A stretch of 64,000 nt of DNA from Sulfurimonas sp. (GCF_026991475.1 NZ_JALXBK010000107.1:42446-106445), one strand, 5' to 3'. Positions 36,147 through 46,052 are shown, numbered from the stretch's first letter. Notes: generated by a model from the letters alone, not told the origin. Program-made: numbers and translations.

Positions 36147-37721
36147 ATGCAGGAAAATAGTTCAAAAGTTTATCTTATAGGAAGTGGTATAGCCGCATTA
36201 GCTAGTGCTGTATATTTAGAAAAAGATACTGGTGTTTTAGGAAAGAACATCTATATCTTGGAAAAAGACAATATTGCTGGTGGTGCTTGTGATGGCTCTG
36301 GAAATGAAGAAGATGGCTTTTTAGTCCGTGGTGGAAGAATGCACGAAGCTCACTATGAGTGTTACTGGGATTTACTCTCAAATATTCCCTCTCTTGAAGA
36401 TGAAACAGTTTCAGTCAAAGAGGAGTCTTTCGCTTTTAATAAAAAGTATGTCTCAAATGCAAAGGCAAGACTCCTTAAAGATGCCAAAAAAGTTGATCTA
36501 TCCTCTTATGGACTCTCTTTTAAAGAGCAGGCAAAACTTGTGGAACTTACTTTTGTACCTGAAATTACTTTAAATAATCTACGTATAGAAGATTGGTTTG
36601 ATCAAGAGTTTTTTGATACAAACTACTGGTATATCTGGTCAACTATGTTTGCATTTCAAAAATGGAGTTCGGTCGCAGAGATGCGGCGTTATATGAAACG
36701 TTTTATACATCTTGTCGATGGACTTTATAAAATTGGTGGAATACTAAGAACAAAGTACAATCAGTATGACTCTGTTATTCGACCTCTACGTAGATACCTT
36801 GAAGCTAGAGGTGTGCATTTTGAAATGGGAAGAGAGGTTGTAGATATTGACTTTAATTTATCAGCAGATAAGCATACGGCAACAGTAATTCATCTTAAAA
36901 ATGGAGATGAGATAGTGTTAGCTAAAGATGATTATGTCTTTATTACTAATGGTTCAATTACAGAGAGTACAGATGTTGGTTCATGGAGTGAAGTACCAAA
37001 ACTTAAAGGTGTTGATGAGTCTGGTTCGTGGAAGTTATGGAAAAGGTTAGCTAAAAAACATGAGATTTTTGGAAATCCCAGCCCTTTTTGTGATAATGTT
37101 GATTTACAAAAATGGTACTCATTTACGGTAACTCTCAAAGATTCTACTTTTCATGATTATATGCAAGATTTTACCGGAAATGTTGATGGCACGGGTGGTT
37201 TGGTTACTATGACAGATTCAAATTGGCTTATGTCTATAGTTATTGCCCATCAGCCACATTTTCCAAATCAGAGTGATAGTGTGAAAATATTTTGGGGTTA
37301 TGCACTCTATCCAGATAGAAAAGGGAACTATGTCAATAAAACTATGTCAGAGTGTAATGGAGAGGAGATTTTAGAAGAGCTCTATTATCATCTTAAAATT
37401 CAAGAGATGATGCAGCCAATTACAAAGGCAGGTAAAATTAATTGTCTTCCTGTTTCTATGCCTTTTATCGATAGTCTTTTTATGCCTAGAAAACTTGGTG
37501 ATAGACCTGATGTCATTCCAAAAGGTGCTACAAATTTTGCATTTTTAGGACAGTTTGCTGAGGTAGAAAAAGATTGTGTTTTTACGGTTGAGTACTCTGT
37601 GAGAACAGCACAAATGGCAGTTTATGGACATTTTGATACTGATAAAGAGGTAATACCAGTGTATGACTCTATTCATAATCCAAAATATTTAATAGCAGCT
37701 ATGAAAGCCTTAAGTAGATAG
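36147..37721 (+). CDS. ohyA: Oleate hydratase (MCRA family)
   Basis: FAD-binding hydratase that adds water to cis-9 double bonds of free unsaturated fatty acids, giving 10-hydroxy acids. The 524 residues begin with the FAD dinucleotide fold (VYLIGSGIAALASAVYLEKD and EKDNIAGGACDG). They contain the family segment LVRGGRMHEAHYECYWDL (the Glu of this region is part of the active site), RRYMKRFIHLVDGL and the FAD-gripping C-terminus FLGQFAEVEKDC. Length is a little under the usual 565-590. It stands alone behind an AGGAG site. In other bacteria it defends against toxic fatty acids. Confidence 0.9.
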   Translation: MQENSSKVYLIGSGIAALASAVYLEKDTGVLGKNIYILEKDNIAGGACDGSGNEEDGFLVRGGRMHEAHYECYWDLLSNIPSLEDETVSVKEESFAFNKKYVSNAKARLLKDAKKVDLSSYGLSFKEQAKLVELTFVPEITLNNLRIEDWFDQEFFDTNYWYIWSTMFAFQKWSSVAEMRRYMKRFIHLVDGLYKIGGILRTKYNQYDSVIRPLRRYLEARGVHFEMGREVVDIDFNLSADKHTATVIHLKNGDEIVLAKDDYVFITNGSITESTDVGSWSEVPKLKGVDESGSWKLWKRLAKKHEIFGNPSPFCDNVDLQKWYSFTVTLKDSTFHDYMQDFTGNVDGTGGLVTMTDSNWLMSIVIAHQPHFPNQSDSVKIFWGYALYPDRKGNYVNKTMSECNGEEILEELYYHLKIQEMMQPITKAGKINCLPVSMPFIDSLFMPRKLGDRPDVIPKGATNFAFLGQFAEVEKDCVFTVEYSVRTAQMAVYGHFDTDKEVIPVYDSIHNPKYLIAAMKALSR

Positions 37722-37742
37722 ATAAATTATAAGGGGAGGGTG

Positions 37743-37767
37743 GAGATAGAGTGTATTACTCTATCTC
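37743..37767. terminator. Hairpin between oleate hydratase and dnaK (convergent ends)
   Basis: A perfect 10-bp stem (GAGATAGAGT at 37743-37752 with ACTCTATCTC at 37758-37767) around a GTATT loop lies between the two convergent genes. It overlaps the dnaK stop codon. No T-run follows on either strand, so it may work in both directions with limited strength. Confidence 0.5.
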
Positions 37768-39645
37768 TGCATCGATAACATCGTCGTCATCTTTTTTCTT
37801 TGTAGCATCTGCAGAACCAGCAGCTTCACCGCCTTGTTCTTGTTTGTACATTTGCTCAGCCATTTTGTGGCTTGCTTCAGTTAATGCTTTTACTTTCTCT
37901 TCGATTTGCTCTTTTGTAGCATTTTCATCTTTGAGAACTTCTTTTAAGTCATTAATAGCAGCTTCAATTTTCGCTTTTTCATCAGCTTCAAGTTTATCAC
38001 CCATCTCTGTCATAGATTTCTCAGTTTGAGCAATAAGTGCATCTGCTTGGTTTTTAAGCTCTACAAGCGCTTTGCGTTTCTCATCTTCAGCTTTGTGTGC
38101 TTCAGCATCTTGAACCATTTTGTTAATCTCTTCTTCACTTAGTCCTGAAGATCCAGAGATTGTAATTTTTTGCTCTTTACCTGTACCTTTGTCTTGTGCA
38201 GATACAGTTAAGATACCATTTGCATCGATGTCGAATGTAACTTCAATTTGAGGCACACCACGTGGTGCAGCTGGGATGTCTGTAAGTTCAAAAAGACCTA
38301 AAGATTTGTTGTCTTTTGCGAACTCTCTTTCACCTTGTACAACGTTAATACTAACGGCTGGTTGATTGTCTTCTGCTGTTGAGAAAACTTGAGATTTTTT
38401 TACAGGAATTGTTGTTCCTTTCTCAATTACTTTCGTTGCGACACCACCGAGAGTTTCAATTCCAAGTGAAAGTGGAGTAACATCAAGTAAAAGAACATCT
38501 TTTACATCACCACGTAAAACACCACCTTGAATAGCTGCACCAGCTGCAACAACTTCATCAGGATTTACACTTTTATTTAACTCTTTTCCACCAAAGTACT
38601 CTGATACTTTTGATTGAACAACAGGAACACGAGTTGAACCACCAACCATAATAATTTCTTTGATGTCACCCTTATTAAGGTCTGCATCTTTCATTGCAGT
38701 ATCAATGTGACTCATAGTTTCAGCTACAAGAGAATCAATCATACCCTCAAATTTAGCACGAGTAAGTTTTACAACTAAATGTTGTGGTCCTGCTTCTGTC
38801 ATAGTGATAAATGGCAAGTTAATTTCAGTTTCAGTTGCACTTGAAAGCTCTTTTTTAGCATTTTCAGCAGCATCTTTTAGACGTTGTAGTGCCATTTTAT
38901 CATTTTTAAGATCAATTCCATGACTTCCTTTGAACTCTTCAGCTAACCAGTCAACGATTTTATTATCAAAATCATCTCCACCTAAGAATGCATTACCATC
39001 AGTTGAAAGAACTTCAAATGTACCATCAGAAATTTCAAGTGTTGTAACATCAAATGTTCCACCACCAAGGTCATATACAAGTACATTCTCTTCACTTTTG
39101 TTTTCAAGTCCATAAGCTAATGCAGATGCAGTAGGCTCATTGATAATACGAAGAACATTAAGACCAGCAATAGTACCAGCGTCTTTTGTTGCTTTTCTTT
39201 GTGAATCATTGAAGTATGCTGGAACTGTAATAACAGCGTCAGTAACTTTAGAACCTAAATAACTCTCAGCATCTTCTTTTAGTTTTGTAAGAATTTTTGC
39301 TGAAATTTCTTGAGGAGTATATACTTTTCCTGCAACATCAACAGCAGCCATACCATCTTTATCAACAATTTTGTATGTTACTTTGTCTTGTGCAAGTTTT
39401 GCATTCTCTTCATTCATCATAAGACCCATAATTCTCTTAACTGATGAAATTGTTTTTGCAGGGTTTGTAATAGCTTGACGTTTTGCAGGATCACCTACTA
39501 AAACTTCGCCTTTATCTGTAAACGCAACTACTGATGGAGTTGTATTTTTACCTTCCGCATTTGGGATGATTTTCGCTTCACCACCTTCATAAACTGCTAC
39601 ACATGAGTTTGTTGTTCCTAAATCTATTCCTATTACTTTGCTCAT
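37756..39645 (-). CDS. dnaK: Chaperone DnaK (Hsp70)
   Basis: ATP-driven cytoplasmic chaperone working with GrpE and a J-protein. The 629 residues show [11 protein letters not shown] at the N-terminus, the signature segments [12 protein letters not shown] and [14 protein letters not shown], the linker [17 protein letters not shown] and an acidic C-terminus ([13 protein letters not shown]). It lies 111 bases after grpE. An AT-rich gap with a small TGCAAC-ATAA-GTTGCA hairpin separates them. Control probably comes from the HspR-type operator upstream of grpE. CTGCGTTT motifs are absent here, unlike in most other long genes. Confidence 0.98.
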   Translation of the reverse strand: MSKVIGIDLGTTNSCVAVYEGGEAKIIPNAEGKNTTPSVVAFTDKGEVLVGDPAKRQAITNPAKTISSVKRIMGLMMNEENAKLAQDKVTYKIVDKDGMAAVDVAGKVYTPQEISAKILTKLKEDAESYLGSKVTDAVITVPAYFNDSQRKATKDAGTIAGLNVLRIINEPTASALAYGLENKSEENVLVYDLGGGTFDVTTLEISDGTFEVLSTDGNAFLGGDDFDNKIVDWLAEEFKGSHGIDLKNDKMALQRLKDAAENAKKELSSATETEINLPFITMTEAGPQHLVVKLTRAKFEGMIDSLVAETMSHIDTAMKDADLNKGDIKEIIMVGGSTRVPVVQSKVSEYFGGKELNKSVNPDEVVAAGAAIQGGVLRGDVKDVLLLDVTPLSLGIETLGGVATKVIEKGTTIPVKKSQVFSTAEDNQPAVSINVVQGEREFAKDNKSLGLFELTDIPAAPRGVPQIEVTFDIDANGILTVSAQDKGTGKEQKITISGSSGLSEEEINKMVQDAEAHKAEDEKRKALVELKNQADALIAQTEKSMTEMGDKLEADEKAKIEAAINDLKEVLKDENATKEQIEEKVKALTEASHKMAEQMYKQEQGGEAAGSADATKKKDDDDVIDAEIE

Positions 39646-39730
39646 TTTATTATCCTTTAATTTAAGTTTCTTATTTATATATATTTATTTTTAAAACAGT
39701 GAAAGTATATACTGTATTAAAAATTAGTTT

Positions 39731-39746
39731 TGCAACTTATGTTGCA
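39731..39746 (-). other. Small hairpin between grpE and dnaK
   Basis: Within the 111-base grpE-dnaK gap, TGCAAC-TTAT-GTTGCA forms a six-base stem with a four-base loop, 10 bases or so past the grpE stop on the minus strand. It could be a processing or attenuation point that sets different dnaK and grpE levels, or chance; the stem is short. Confidence 0.35.
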
Positions 39747-39756
39747 TTGTTGCGAA

Positions 39757-40314
39757 TTAATTTGCAACAACCACCATTGCTTCACGAAGTGGTCTATTTT
39801 TGTATTTATAACCGCGTTGGAAAGTTTGGACAATCTCTCCACTCTTGATTTCATCATGATCTACACTTTGTACAGCATTATGAATATTTGGATCAAATGG
39901 TTCATCATGAGATACCATGGTTACTCCATGTTTTTCAAGTGCAGTTGTAAATTGTTTTAAAGTAAGTTCAATACCCTCTTTAAGTTTTTCAATAAGCTCT
40001 TGGGGCTCTGCATCTGCATTTGCAGATTGTAGTGCCATTTCAAGTGAATCCACTACGGGAATCATATCTTTTGCAAATTTTTCATTTGCATATTCAACTG
40101 CTGTGTATTTTTCACGCTCTAATCTCTTTTTGATATTATCAAAATCAGCATGAACACGCGCATATTTATCTTTTAACTCTGTTAATTCTTTGTTTAAAAG
40201 TTCAAATTCATCTTCTGGAGTAGTCTCTGTTTGAGTCTCTTCCTCGGATGCGTTAGAGTTTTCAATATCTTCATTTTCTTGAAGATTTTCGTTTTCTATA
40301 TTTTTATCAGACAT
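39757..40314 (-). CDS. grpE: Nucleotide exchange factor GrpE
   Basis: Releases ADP from DnaK. The chosen start is the ATG at 40314 (MSDKNIEN, 185 residues) behind a GGAGCAAGAG site; the frame runs 15 codons further, but that part lies over the ribosome site and promoter side. A disordered acidic N-terminus (about 1-45) is followed by a long coiled-coil (ELKDKYARVHADFDNIKKR) and the C-terminal beta domain (VQTFQRGYKYKNRPLREAMV). In many relatives hrcA is placed directly upstream; here it is not. Confidence 0.96.
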   Translation of the reverse strand: MSDKNIENENLQENEDIENSNASEEETQTETTPEDEFELLNKELTELKDKYARVHADFDNIKKRLEREKYTAVEYANEKFAKDMIPVVDSLEMALQSANADAEPQELIEKLKEGIELTLKQFTTALEKHGVTMVSHDEPFDPNIHNAVQSVDHDEIKSGEIVQTFQRGYKYKNRPLREAMVVVAN

Positions 40315-40350
40315 AATATTCTCTTGCTCCTTTTTTGGTAAGATAAGCGT

Positions 40351-40379
40351 ATTATACATATTGAGTGTAACAATGTCAA
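40351..40379 (-). promoter_or_regulatory. Sigma70 promoter of grpE-dnaK
   Basis: On the minus strand, a perfect -35 TTGACA (40374-40379) and perfect -10 TATAAT (40351-40356) are separated by 17 bases, about 30 bases before the grpE ribosome site. This is an unusually ideal promoter for a Campylobacterota genome, whose -35 boxes are mostly weak, and is typical of a repressor-controlled heat-shock gene. Confidence 0.85.
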
Positions 40380-40380
40380 G
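40360..40380 (-). promoter_or_regulatory. HAIR-like HspR operator overlapping the grpE -35 box
   Basis: Minus-strand CTTGACA-N7-ACTCAAT against the HspR consensus CTTGAGT-N7-ACTCAAG (5 of 7 and 6 of 7, exact spacing). The left half contains the -35 hexamer, so a bound HspR would block RNA polymerase. The same geometry occurs before cbpA-hspR at 56585-56605. Confidence 0.7.
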
Positions 40381-40408
40381 TAGTAGTTAATAAATATTGA
40401 TTAATCTA

Positions 40409-40429
40409 GTTGAGCCTATCTATATCAAG
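40409..40429 (-). promoter_or_regulatory. Second, weaker HAIR-like site upstream of grpE
   Basis: Minus-strand CTTGATA-N7-GCTCAAC, 49 bases upstream of the first site (centre to centre), again with exact seven-base spacing (5 of 7 and 5 of 7 matches to the consensus). Two sites about five helical turns apart would allow cooperative HspR binding. Confidence 0.5.
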
Positions 40430-40518
40430 TGTAATTTAATTGTAAATTTAAAAAGAATATGAAGTATATTTTTGTATCATTATGTAATAATAGTCAGATA
40501 CTTAGTTGGAGAGTACAT

Positions 40519-42564
40519 ATGAAAATAATATCATGGTTAGTAGGAATTATAGTAGCAATAGTGTTTATAGTATATGTAGTAGCGTTTACAACGCTCGGAA
40601 ACAGTACCATTAAACCCCTTATTCAAACAGAAATACAAAAGCAGCTTCATTTGCCCTCAAAATTGGAGACTTTTTATCTTCGTATGGATAAATTTGAAAT
40701 CAATCTTTTGCTAAATAAAAACAATAGTGTCCATTTAGAAGGAACATATTCCCTTTTTGCACAATCTTTTGATGTGAAATATAATCTGAAATTAGAGCAA
40801 CTGCAAACACTTAAGAGCCTAACTAAAACGCAACTTTTAGGTGCATTTCGCACAAATGGAACCGTAAAAGGTAATATGAAACTTATAAATATTGATGGAA
40901 AAAGTGATGTGGCAAGAAGTGATACAAATTATCATATTGTTTTAACTGATTTGAATCCAACCTCCATTATTGCTAAAATTGACTCTGCTGATTTAGAATC
41001 TCTTTTATATATGGTAAATCAAAAAGAGTATGCAAAAGCAAAAATTGATTTGAATGTGAATTTTAAAAATATTACACCACATAAACTTGATGGAAATATT
41101 GAACTCATTACAAGAGATGGGCTACTTAACTCTAAGGTAATGAAAAAAGATTTTAACATTACTATTCCTAGGACTGCGTTTAGTATGAATCTTGGAGCGG
41201 TATTAAAAGGTGATAGTGTTGGCTACAAATATCTTTTAAATTCTAATTTGGCAAAAATAAGCTCTGCAGGAGATGTAGTTCCTCAACCATTAAAACTCAA
41301 TCTTAATTACAAAGTAAATGTAAAAGAGTTGGCTCTGCTTAAACCAATAACAGGAGCAGATGTAAGAGGTGCGCTGCGTTTAGATGGAGATGTAAAAGGA
41401 TCTAAAGAGAAAATGAGCATCACAGGTAAAACTGATTTAGCAAGTTCAAATACGACTTTTAAAGCTATTTTAGAAAATTTTGCTCCAAAAAGCATCAAAG
41501 CAAATGTAGTTGGATTAAAACTGCAAAAATTACTCTATATGATAAAACAGCCTCACTATGCAGATGCGCTATTTGATATGCAGGTAGATATTTCAAACGC
41601 AGATATGAAAAACCTTCAAGGAAATGTCAATACAGAGATTAAAAAAGGTCTGCTTGATTCTAGATATCTTACAAAAGCGTATAAATTCACTTCACAAATG
41701 CCAAAGACTGCGTTTAGTGCAAAAACAGAGACAACACTTAATAAAAATATTATAGATACAAAAGTAAACTTCTTTTCAACACTTGCAGATCTGAATGTGA
41801 AAAAAGCCCGTTTCAATATGAAAGACGCTTCTATAAATAGTGACTATACGGTAAAAATTAGTGACTTAAACAGACTCTACTTTGTAACTGATCGTCATTT
41901 AAAAGGTGGTTTAGTCGCTAATGGTGAACTGAAAAAAGCCAAAGACTTAGATTTTACAGCGCATTCAAATATTGCAGGTGGAAAGCTTTATGCTAAGCTC
42001 CATAACGATGATTTTCATGCAGATTTAAATTCTTTAAAAACTTTGGATATTTTAGATATCCTAATTTATCCTAAGATTTTCAAAGCTTCTCTTGATGCAG
42101 ATTTGGATTATAATCTTGCAAAATCAAAAGGAAAACTATCAGGATTTTTAACTCATGGAACATTTACAAAAAATAAAGTGCTTGACTTGGTAAAACAATA
42201 TGCGCATATAAATATGTATGTACAAAAATTTAAAGGTGATGTAAACGCAGACATTAACAAAGAACACATAATCGCTAATCTTGATTTACGTTCAAATACA
42301 TCATCCATTAAAACAACAAATACAAAGCTTAATACTTTAACGCAAAAAATCAACTCTAAAATTGATATAATAGCAAATAAAAATCCACTCACAATTACCC
42401 TCAAAGGAGATATTAAATCTCCAAAAGTTGGAATTGATGCAAACAAGCTTATAGAAAAAGAAGCAACAAAAGCACTGCAAAAAGAGGCTAAAAAATACAT
42501 GGATAAAAAAGGAACAAAGGAGTTGCAAAAAGCAGCGAATCAGCTACTGAAGGGACTGTTTTAG
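40519..42564 (+). CDS. AsmA-like envelope protein with internal duplication
   Basis: 681 residues from the ATG at 40519, behind TTGGAGAG; the open frame begins 60 bases earlier but adds no plausible signal. One N-terminal membrane helix (IISWLVGIIVAIVFIVYVVAF) is followed by a long beta-rich periplasmic part. Two units repeat: about residues 165-240 (LLYMVNQKEYAKAKIDLNV to RTAFSMNLG) and about 345-420 (LLYMIKQPHYADALFDMQV to KTAFSAKTE). Lys-rich helices close the protein. The plan fits AsmA/YhdP-type lipid-transfer bridge proteins between the membranes. Family assignment is by fold pattern only. Confidence 0.65.
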   Translation: MKIISWLVGIIVAIVFIVYVVAFTTLGNSTIKPLIQTEIQKQLHLPSKLETFYLRMDKFEINLLLNKNNSVHLEGTYSLFAQSFDVKYNLKLEQLQTLKSLTKTQLLGAFRTNGTVKGNMKLINIDGKSDVARSDTNYHIVLTDLNPTSIIAKIDSADLESLLYMVNQKEYAKAKIDLNVNFKNITPHKLDGNIELITRDGLLNSKVMKKDFNITIPRTAFSMNLGAVLKGDSVGYKYLLNSNLAKISSAGDVVPQPLKLNLNYKVNVKELALLKPITGADVRGALRLDGDVKGSKEKMSITGKTDLASSNTTFKAILENFAPKSIKANVVGLKLQKLLYMIKQPHYADALFDMQVDISNADMKNLQGNVNTEIKKGLLDSRYLTKAYKFTSQMPKTAFSAKTETTLNKNIIDTKVNFFSTLADLNVKKARFNMKDASINSDYTVKISDLNRLYFVTDRHLKGGLVANGELKKAKDLDFTAHSNIAGGKLYAKLHNDDFHADLNSLKTLDILDILIYPKIFKASLDADLDYNLAKSKGKLSGFLTHGTFTKNKVLDLVKQYAHINMYVQKFKGDVNADINKEHIIANLDLRSNTSSIKTTNTKLNTLTQKINSKIDIIANKNPLTITLKGDIKSPKVGIDANKLIEKEATKALQKEAKKYMDKKGTKELQKAANQLLKGLF

Positions 42565-42570
42565 TCCCTT
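42550..42570 (+). terminator. Terminator hairpin at the end of the AsmA-like gene
   Basis: AAGGGACT at 42550-42557 pairs with AGTCCCTT at 42563-42570 around GTTTT, overlapping the stop codon. An AT-rich run follows. It probably serves the plus-strand gene, and possibly the convergent comF transcript too. Confidence 0.6.
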
Positions 42571-42649
42571 TGTAAATAATGTTTTAAACAGAATATTAAA
42601 AGAGATACACTATAAAGTATTTGGCTTTTTATTGTGTTTTTATCATCAT

Positions 42650-43228
42650 TTACACACTTATACTTACATCACAAAGTGTTAAGCAAAAGGCTACCTCTTT
42701 CTCTCTTTTTTCTAAAGTCTTTATTGCTTCACGAAGGGTTGTTCCTGTTGTGATGATGTCATCTACTAGAAGTACATTTGGATTTTTGAAGTTTTTTAGA
42801 TGAAAATTTCGAGGGTTTTGCTCTCTAAAGGCTCTTGTTTTTCCTGAGTATGAAATGGTGCTTTGTGCTCTTAGTTTGTTGTGTAGGGGCATGATGTTGT
42901 AGCTTTTAAGTGCATGGTTTAAAATGGCAGTGTGCGAATAGCCGCCCTTGGGATTGTCATCAACTGCAATGCTCACATATTTCTCTTTTGTATGAAACTC
43001 TTCGGCAAATTTTTTGAAACTTAGGTTGGCTAAAATATTGTAAACATAAAATCCAATGTCCGTGTGTTTTGTGAAGAGGAGCTCTTTGATTTCGCTATAT
43101 TTGTAAAAAGAGATGACGGTAATATTATTTGGAAGTTTGCGTTTGTAGATGGAGGGTGTAAGAAAATTTGTTTGACAATCTTTGCATATATGTGTAAGAG
43201 AGTATTTCTCACACAATATGCATTTCAT
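42650..43228 (-). CDS. comF: ComF family phosphoribosyltransferase-like protein
   Basis: 192 residues. An N-terminal zinc-finger-like CILCEKYSLTHICKDC (two CxxC-type pairs) is followed by a phosphoribosyltransferase fold with the PRPP loop VLLVDDIITTGTTL. ComF proteins are needed for natural transformation, acting on incoming single-stranded DNA in the cytoplasm; many non-competent species also keep it. It ends a minus-strand run after lepA with a 12-base gap that itself contains a CTGCGTTT motif. Confidence 0.88.
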   Translation of the reverse strand: MKCILCEKYSLTHICKDCQTNFLTPSIYKRKLPNNITVISFYKYSEIKELLFTKHTDIGFYVYNILANLSFKKFAEEFHTKEKYVSIAVDDNPKGGYSHTAILNHALKSYNIMPLHNKLRAQSTISYSGKTRAFREQNPRNFHLKNFKNPNVLLVDDIITTGTTLREAIKTLEKREKEVAFCLTLCDVSISV

Positions 43229-43240
43229 AGCTGCGTTTAC

Positions 43241-45037
43241 TTAGTCCATTTTAAGTACAGACATAAATGCCTCTTGAGGAAGTTGTACTTTTCCTATGGA
43301 CTTCATTCGTTTTTTCCCTGCTTTTTGTTTCTCTAAAAGCTTGCGTTTACGAGTAATGTCCCCACCGTAACATTTTGCAGTAACATTTTTCCCCATACTT
43401 TTAACAGTTTCACGAGCAATGACTTGATTGCCAAGTGATGCTTGTACCGCAACTTCAAAGAGTTGACGAGGTATGAGCTCTTTCATATTTTTAACAAGTG
43501 CGCGACCGCGAGAAAGTGCAGATGTACGAGGTACAATGACACTAAGTGCATCCACTACTTCACCTGTAATTTTTATATCAAGCTTTACAAGGTCACCTGC
43601 TTTAAATGTTGTTGGTTCATAATCAAAAGAAGCATACCCTTTTGAGATAGACTTGAGTGTATCATAAAAATCAATGACAATTTCATTCATTGGTATCTCA
43701 TACTCAAGCATAACACGCTCTTCATTGAGGTAGGTCATTTTATTTTGAATACCGCGTTTAGATATAAGCAGATTCATAATATTTCCAAGATATTCACTCG
43801 GTGTAATGACAGTTGCTTTTACATAAGGCTCTTCAATACGGTCAATGTGATTTACCTCTGGAAGTTCTGATGGATTTTGTACAGTGACTAAATCTCCATT
43901 GGTGAGATATACATGATAGACAACAGATGGTGCAGTAGCAATCAAATCAAGTCCAAACTCACGCTCAAGTCTCTCTTTGATGACCTCCATGTGAAGCATC
44001 CCTAAAAAGCCGACACGAAATCCAAATCCAAGTGCTACAGAAGTCTCTGGCTCATAAGAGAGAGAAGAGTCATTGAGCTTGAGTTTATCTAATGCATCTC
44101 TTAAATCTTCAAATTTATCAGTATCTATTGGGTAAAGACCGGCAAATACAAAAGGTTTTGCAGGCTCATAATCTCCAACAGCCTCAGCAGTTGGATTTTT
44201 AGCATCTGTCACAGTATCGCCTACATTGACAACACTTACCTCTTTAAGACCAAGAACAACAATGCCAATTTCACCACTTTTAATAGTGTTTGTTTTGAGC
44301 TTTTTAATAGGATGTGGATACATTAAATCAAGAACTTGATGCTCCTCACCATTACTCATAAGTTTAATGGTTTGATTTTTCTTTATTGAACCATCAAAGA
44401 CGCGAACAAGTGCTAGTGCGCCAAGATACTGATCAAACCATGAGTCATAAATAATGGCTTTTGTAGGGGCATTAGGGTCTCCAACCGGAGCAGGGACTCT
44501 CTCAACGATGGCATCTACAAGCTCATGTATGCCTACACCTGTTTTTGCAGATACTAAAATAGCATCTGTGGCATCAATTCCAATGCTTGTCTCAATCTCT
44601 TCTGCTACTTTATCTGGATCAGCCGCAGGAAGGTCTATTTTGTTTATAACTGGAATGAGTTCAAGGTCATTGTCAAGTGCAAGGTAAACATTGGCAATAG
44701 TCTGTGCTTCAACACCTTGTGCAGCATCAACTATAAGGAGTGCCCCATCACTTGAAGCTAGAGATTTACTCACTTCATAAGAAAAATCAACATGACCTGG
44801 AGTGTCTATAAGGTTTAAAACATAATGCTCTCCATCTTTGACATAGTCAAGCCGTACACTCTGTGCTTTAATGGTGATACCACGCTCTTGCTCAATATCC
44901 ATCGTATCCATCATTTGTGAACTCATCTCGCGTTCAGTTACAGAACCACACTCTTGAATAATTCTATCGGCAAGAGTGCTTTTGCCATGGTCAATATGAG
45001 CAATGATAGAAAAGTTTCTTATATTTTTTAAGGGCAT
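43241..45037 (-). CDS. lepA: Elongation factor 4 (LepA)
   Basis: Translational GTPase that acts on stalled or maturing ribosomes. The 598 residues carry G1 AHIDHGKST, the switch region [14 protein letters not shown]3 DTPGHVDF and G4 NKIDLPAAD, with the LepA-specific C-terminal domain ending in [17 protein letters not shown]. Length fits exactly. It follows prs on the minus strand with a 29-base gap. Confidence 0.98.
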   Translation of the reverse strand: MPLKNIRNFSIIAHIDHGKSTLADRIIQECGSVTEREMSSQMMDTMDIEQERGITIKAQSVRLDYVKDGEHYVLNLIDTPGHVDFSYEVSKSLASSDGALLIVDAAQGVEAQTIANVYLALDNDLELIPVINKIDLPAADPDKVAEEIETSIGIDATDAILVSAKTGVGIHELVDAIVERVPAPVGDPNAPTKAIIYDSWFDQYLGALALVRVFDGSIKKNQTIKLMSNGEEHQVLDLMYPHPIKKLKTNTIKSGEIGIVVLGLKEVSVVNVGDTVTDAKNPTAEAVGDYEPAKPFVFAGLYPIDTDKFEDLRDALDKLKLNDSSLSYEPETSVALGFGFRVGFLGMLHMEVIKERLEREFGLDLIATAPSVVYHVYLTNGDLVTVQNPSELPEVNHIDRIEEPYVKATVITPSEYLGNIMNLLISKRGIQNKMTYLNEERVMLEYEIPMNEIVIDFYDTLKSISKGYASFDYEPTTFKAGDLVKLDIKITGEVVDALSVIVPRTSALSRGRALVKNMKELIPRQLFEVAVQASLGNQVIARETVKSMGKNVTAKCYGGDITRKRKLLEKQKAGKKRMKSIGKVQLPQEAFMSVLKMD

Positions 45038-45066
45038 TATTTTCCTAACTTACGAAATATTTTTAA

Positions 45067-45996
45067 TTACATAAAAAGTGAATTAACACTTTCATTATGA
45101 TACACTCTACGGATTACTTCAGCAAAAAGTGGTGCAACAGTTAAAACTTTAATGTTTTTATGCTCTTTTGTTACTAAAGTATTTGTAATGATGAGCTCAT
45201 CTAGTTCACCTTTGTCAAGGTTTTCATATGCTTTTCCACTAAGAACACCATGCGTAGCACATGCCATAACAGAAGTAGCACCTTTGTTTTTAAGTGCAGT
45301 TGCTGCTTTTACCATAGTACCGGCAGTATCAACCATATCATCTATCATAATGACATCATATCCCTCAACATCACCGATGATGCCCATTACTTCACTTTCA
45401 TTTGCTTTTTCACGGCGTTTATCAACTATAACCATCTCTAAACCCATGCGTTTTGCAAAGTATCTGGCACGCGCAACACCACCAATATCTGGTGAAGCTA
45501 TCATTGGATTTTTAAGGTTTTTACTTTTGATGTATTGCTCAAATGTTACAGAGCCATAAAGATTGTCAACAGGAATGTCAAAGAAACCTTGAATTTGACC
45601 AGCGTGAAGATCTATGGTAACGACTCTGTCAATACCTGCAGTCTCATAAAGATTTGCAACAAGTTTTGCTGTAATCGGTACACGAGGAGCAGCTTTTCTA
45701 TCTTGTCTTGCATATCCATAGTAAGGTACAACTGCTGTAATACTCGAAGCAGATGAACGCTTCAACGCATCTGTCATAATAAGCAGTTCCATAAGATTGT
45801 CATTTGAGGGAGCACCTGTTGACTGAACTATAAACACATCACGACCACGAACACTTTCAGCAATTTGTACTGAAATCTCACCATCACTAAATTTTTTTAC
45901 ATCCGCTTTTGCTAACGGCACATCTAAAAGAGTACAAATCTCTTTTGCAAACTCAACACTTGCTGAACCAGCAAAAATTTTATATCCACGCATCAC
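45067..45996 (-). CDS. prs: Ribose-phosphate pyrophosphokinase
   Basis: Makes PRPP from ribose 5-phosphate and ATP, the shared precursor for purines, pyrimidines, histidine and tryptophan, several of which are made by enzymes in this window. The 309 residues start MMRGYKIFAGSAS (the second Met is an equally good start). They show VVPYYGYARQDRK, the RQD flexible loop, the VVTIDLHAGQIQGFF segment and the PRPP loop VIMIDDMVDTAGTM. An AAGGAAT site precedes the start. Confidence 0.97.
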   Translation of the reverse strand: MMRGYKIFAGSASVEFAKEICTLLDVPLAKADVKKFSDGEISVQIAESVRGRDVFIVQSTGAPSNDNLMELLIMTDALKRSSASSITAVVPYYGYARQDRKAAPRVPITAKLVANLYETAGIDRVVTIDLHAGQIQGFFDIPVDNLYGSVTFEQYIKSKNLKNPMIASPDIGGVARARYFAKRMGLEMVIVDKRREKANESEVMGIIGDVEGYDVIMIDDMVDTAGTMVKAATALKNKGATSVMACATHGVLSGKAYENLDKGELDELIITNTLVTKEHKNIKVLTVAPLFAEVIRRVYHNESVNSLFM

Positions 45997-46024
45997 GATT
46001 CCTTCTTGGAAAAATTAATACGCC

Positions 46025-46030
46025 ATTATA
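46025..46030 (-). promoter_or_regulatory. Candidate -10 box for prs-lepA-comF
   Basis: TATAAT on the minus strand, about 29 bases before the prs start, in the 56-base gap after the Fur-family gene. No clear -35 box. This would be the head promoter of the prs-lepA-comF run. Confidence 0.45.
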
Positions 46031-46052
46031 CTAGAAGTGTTCTGAGTGTAGG

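Noticed and set aside
39646..39756. Second promoter between grpE and dnaK (TTGCAA-N18-TATATA on the minus strand)
   Set aside because: Weak hexamers in a very AT-rich gap where such matches are expected by chance; not strong enough to list.
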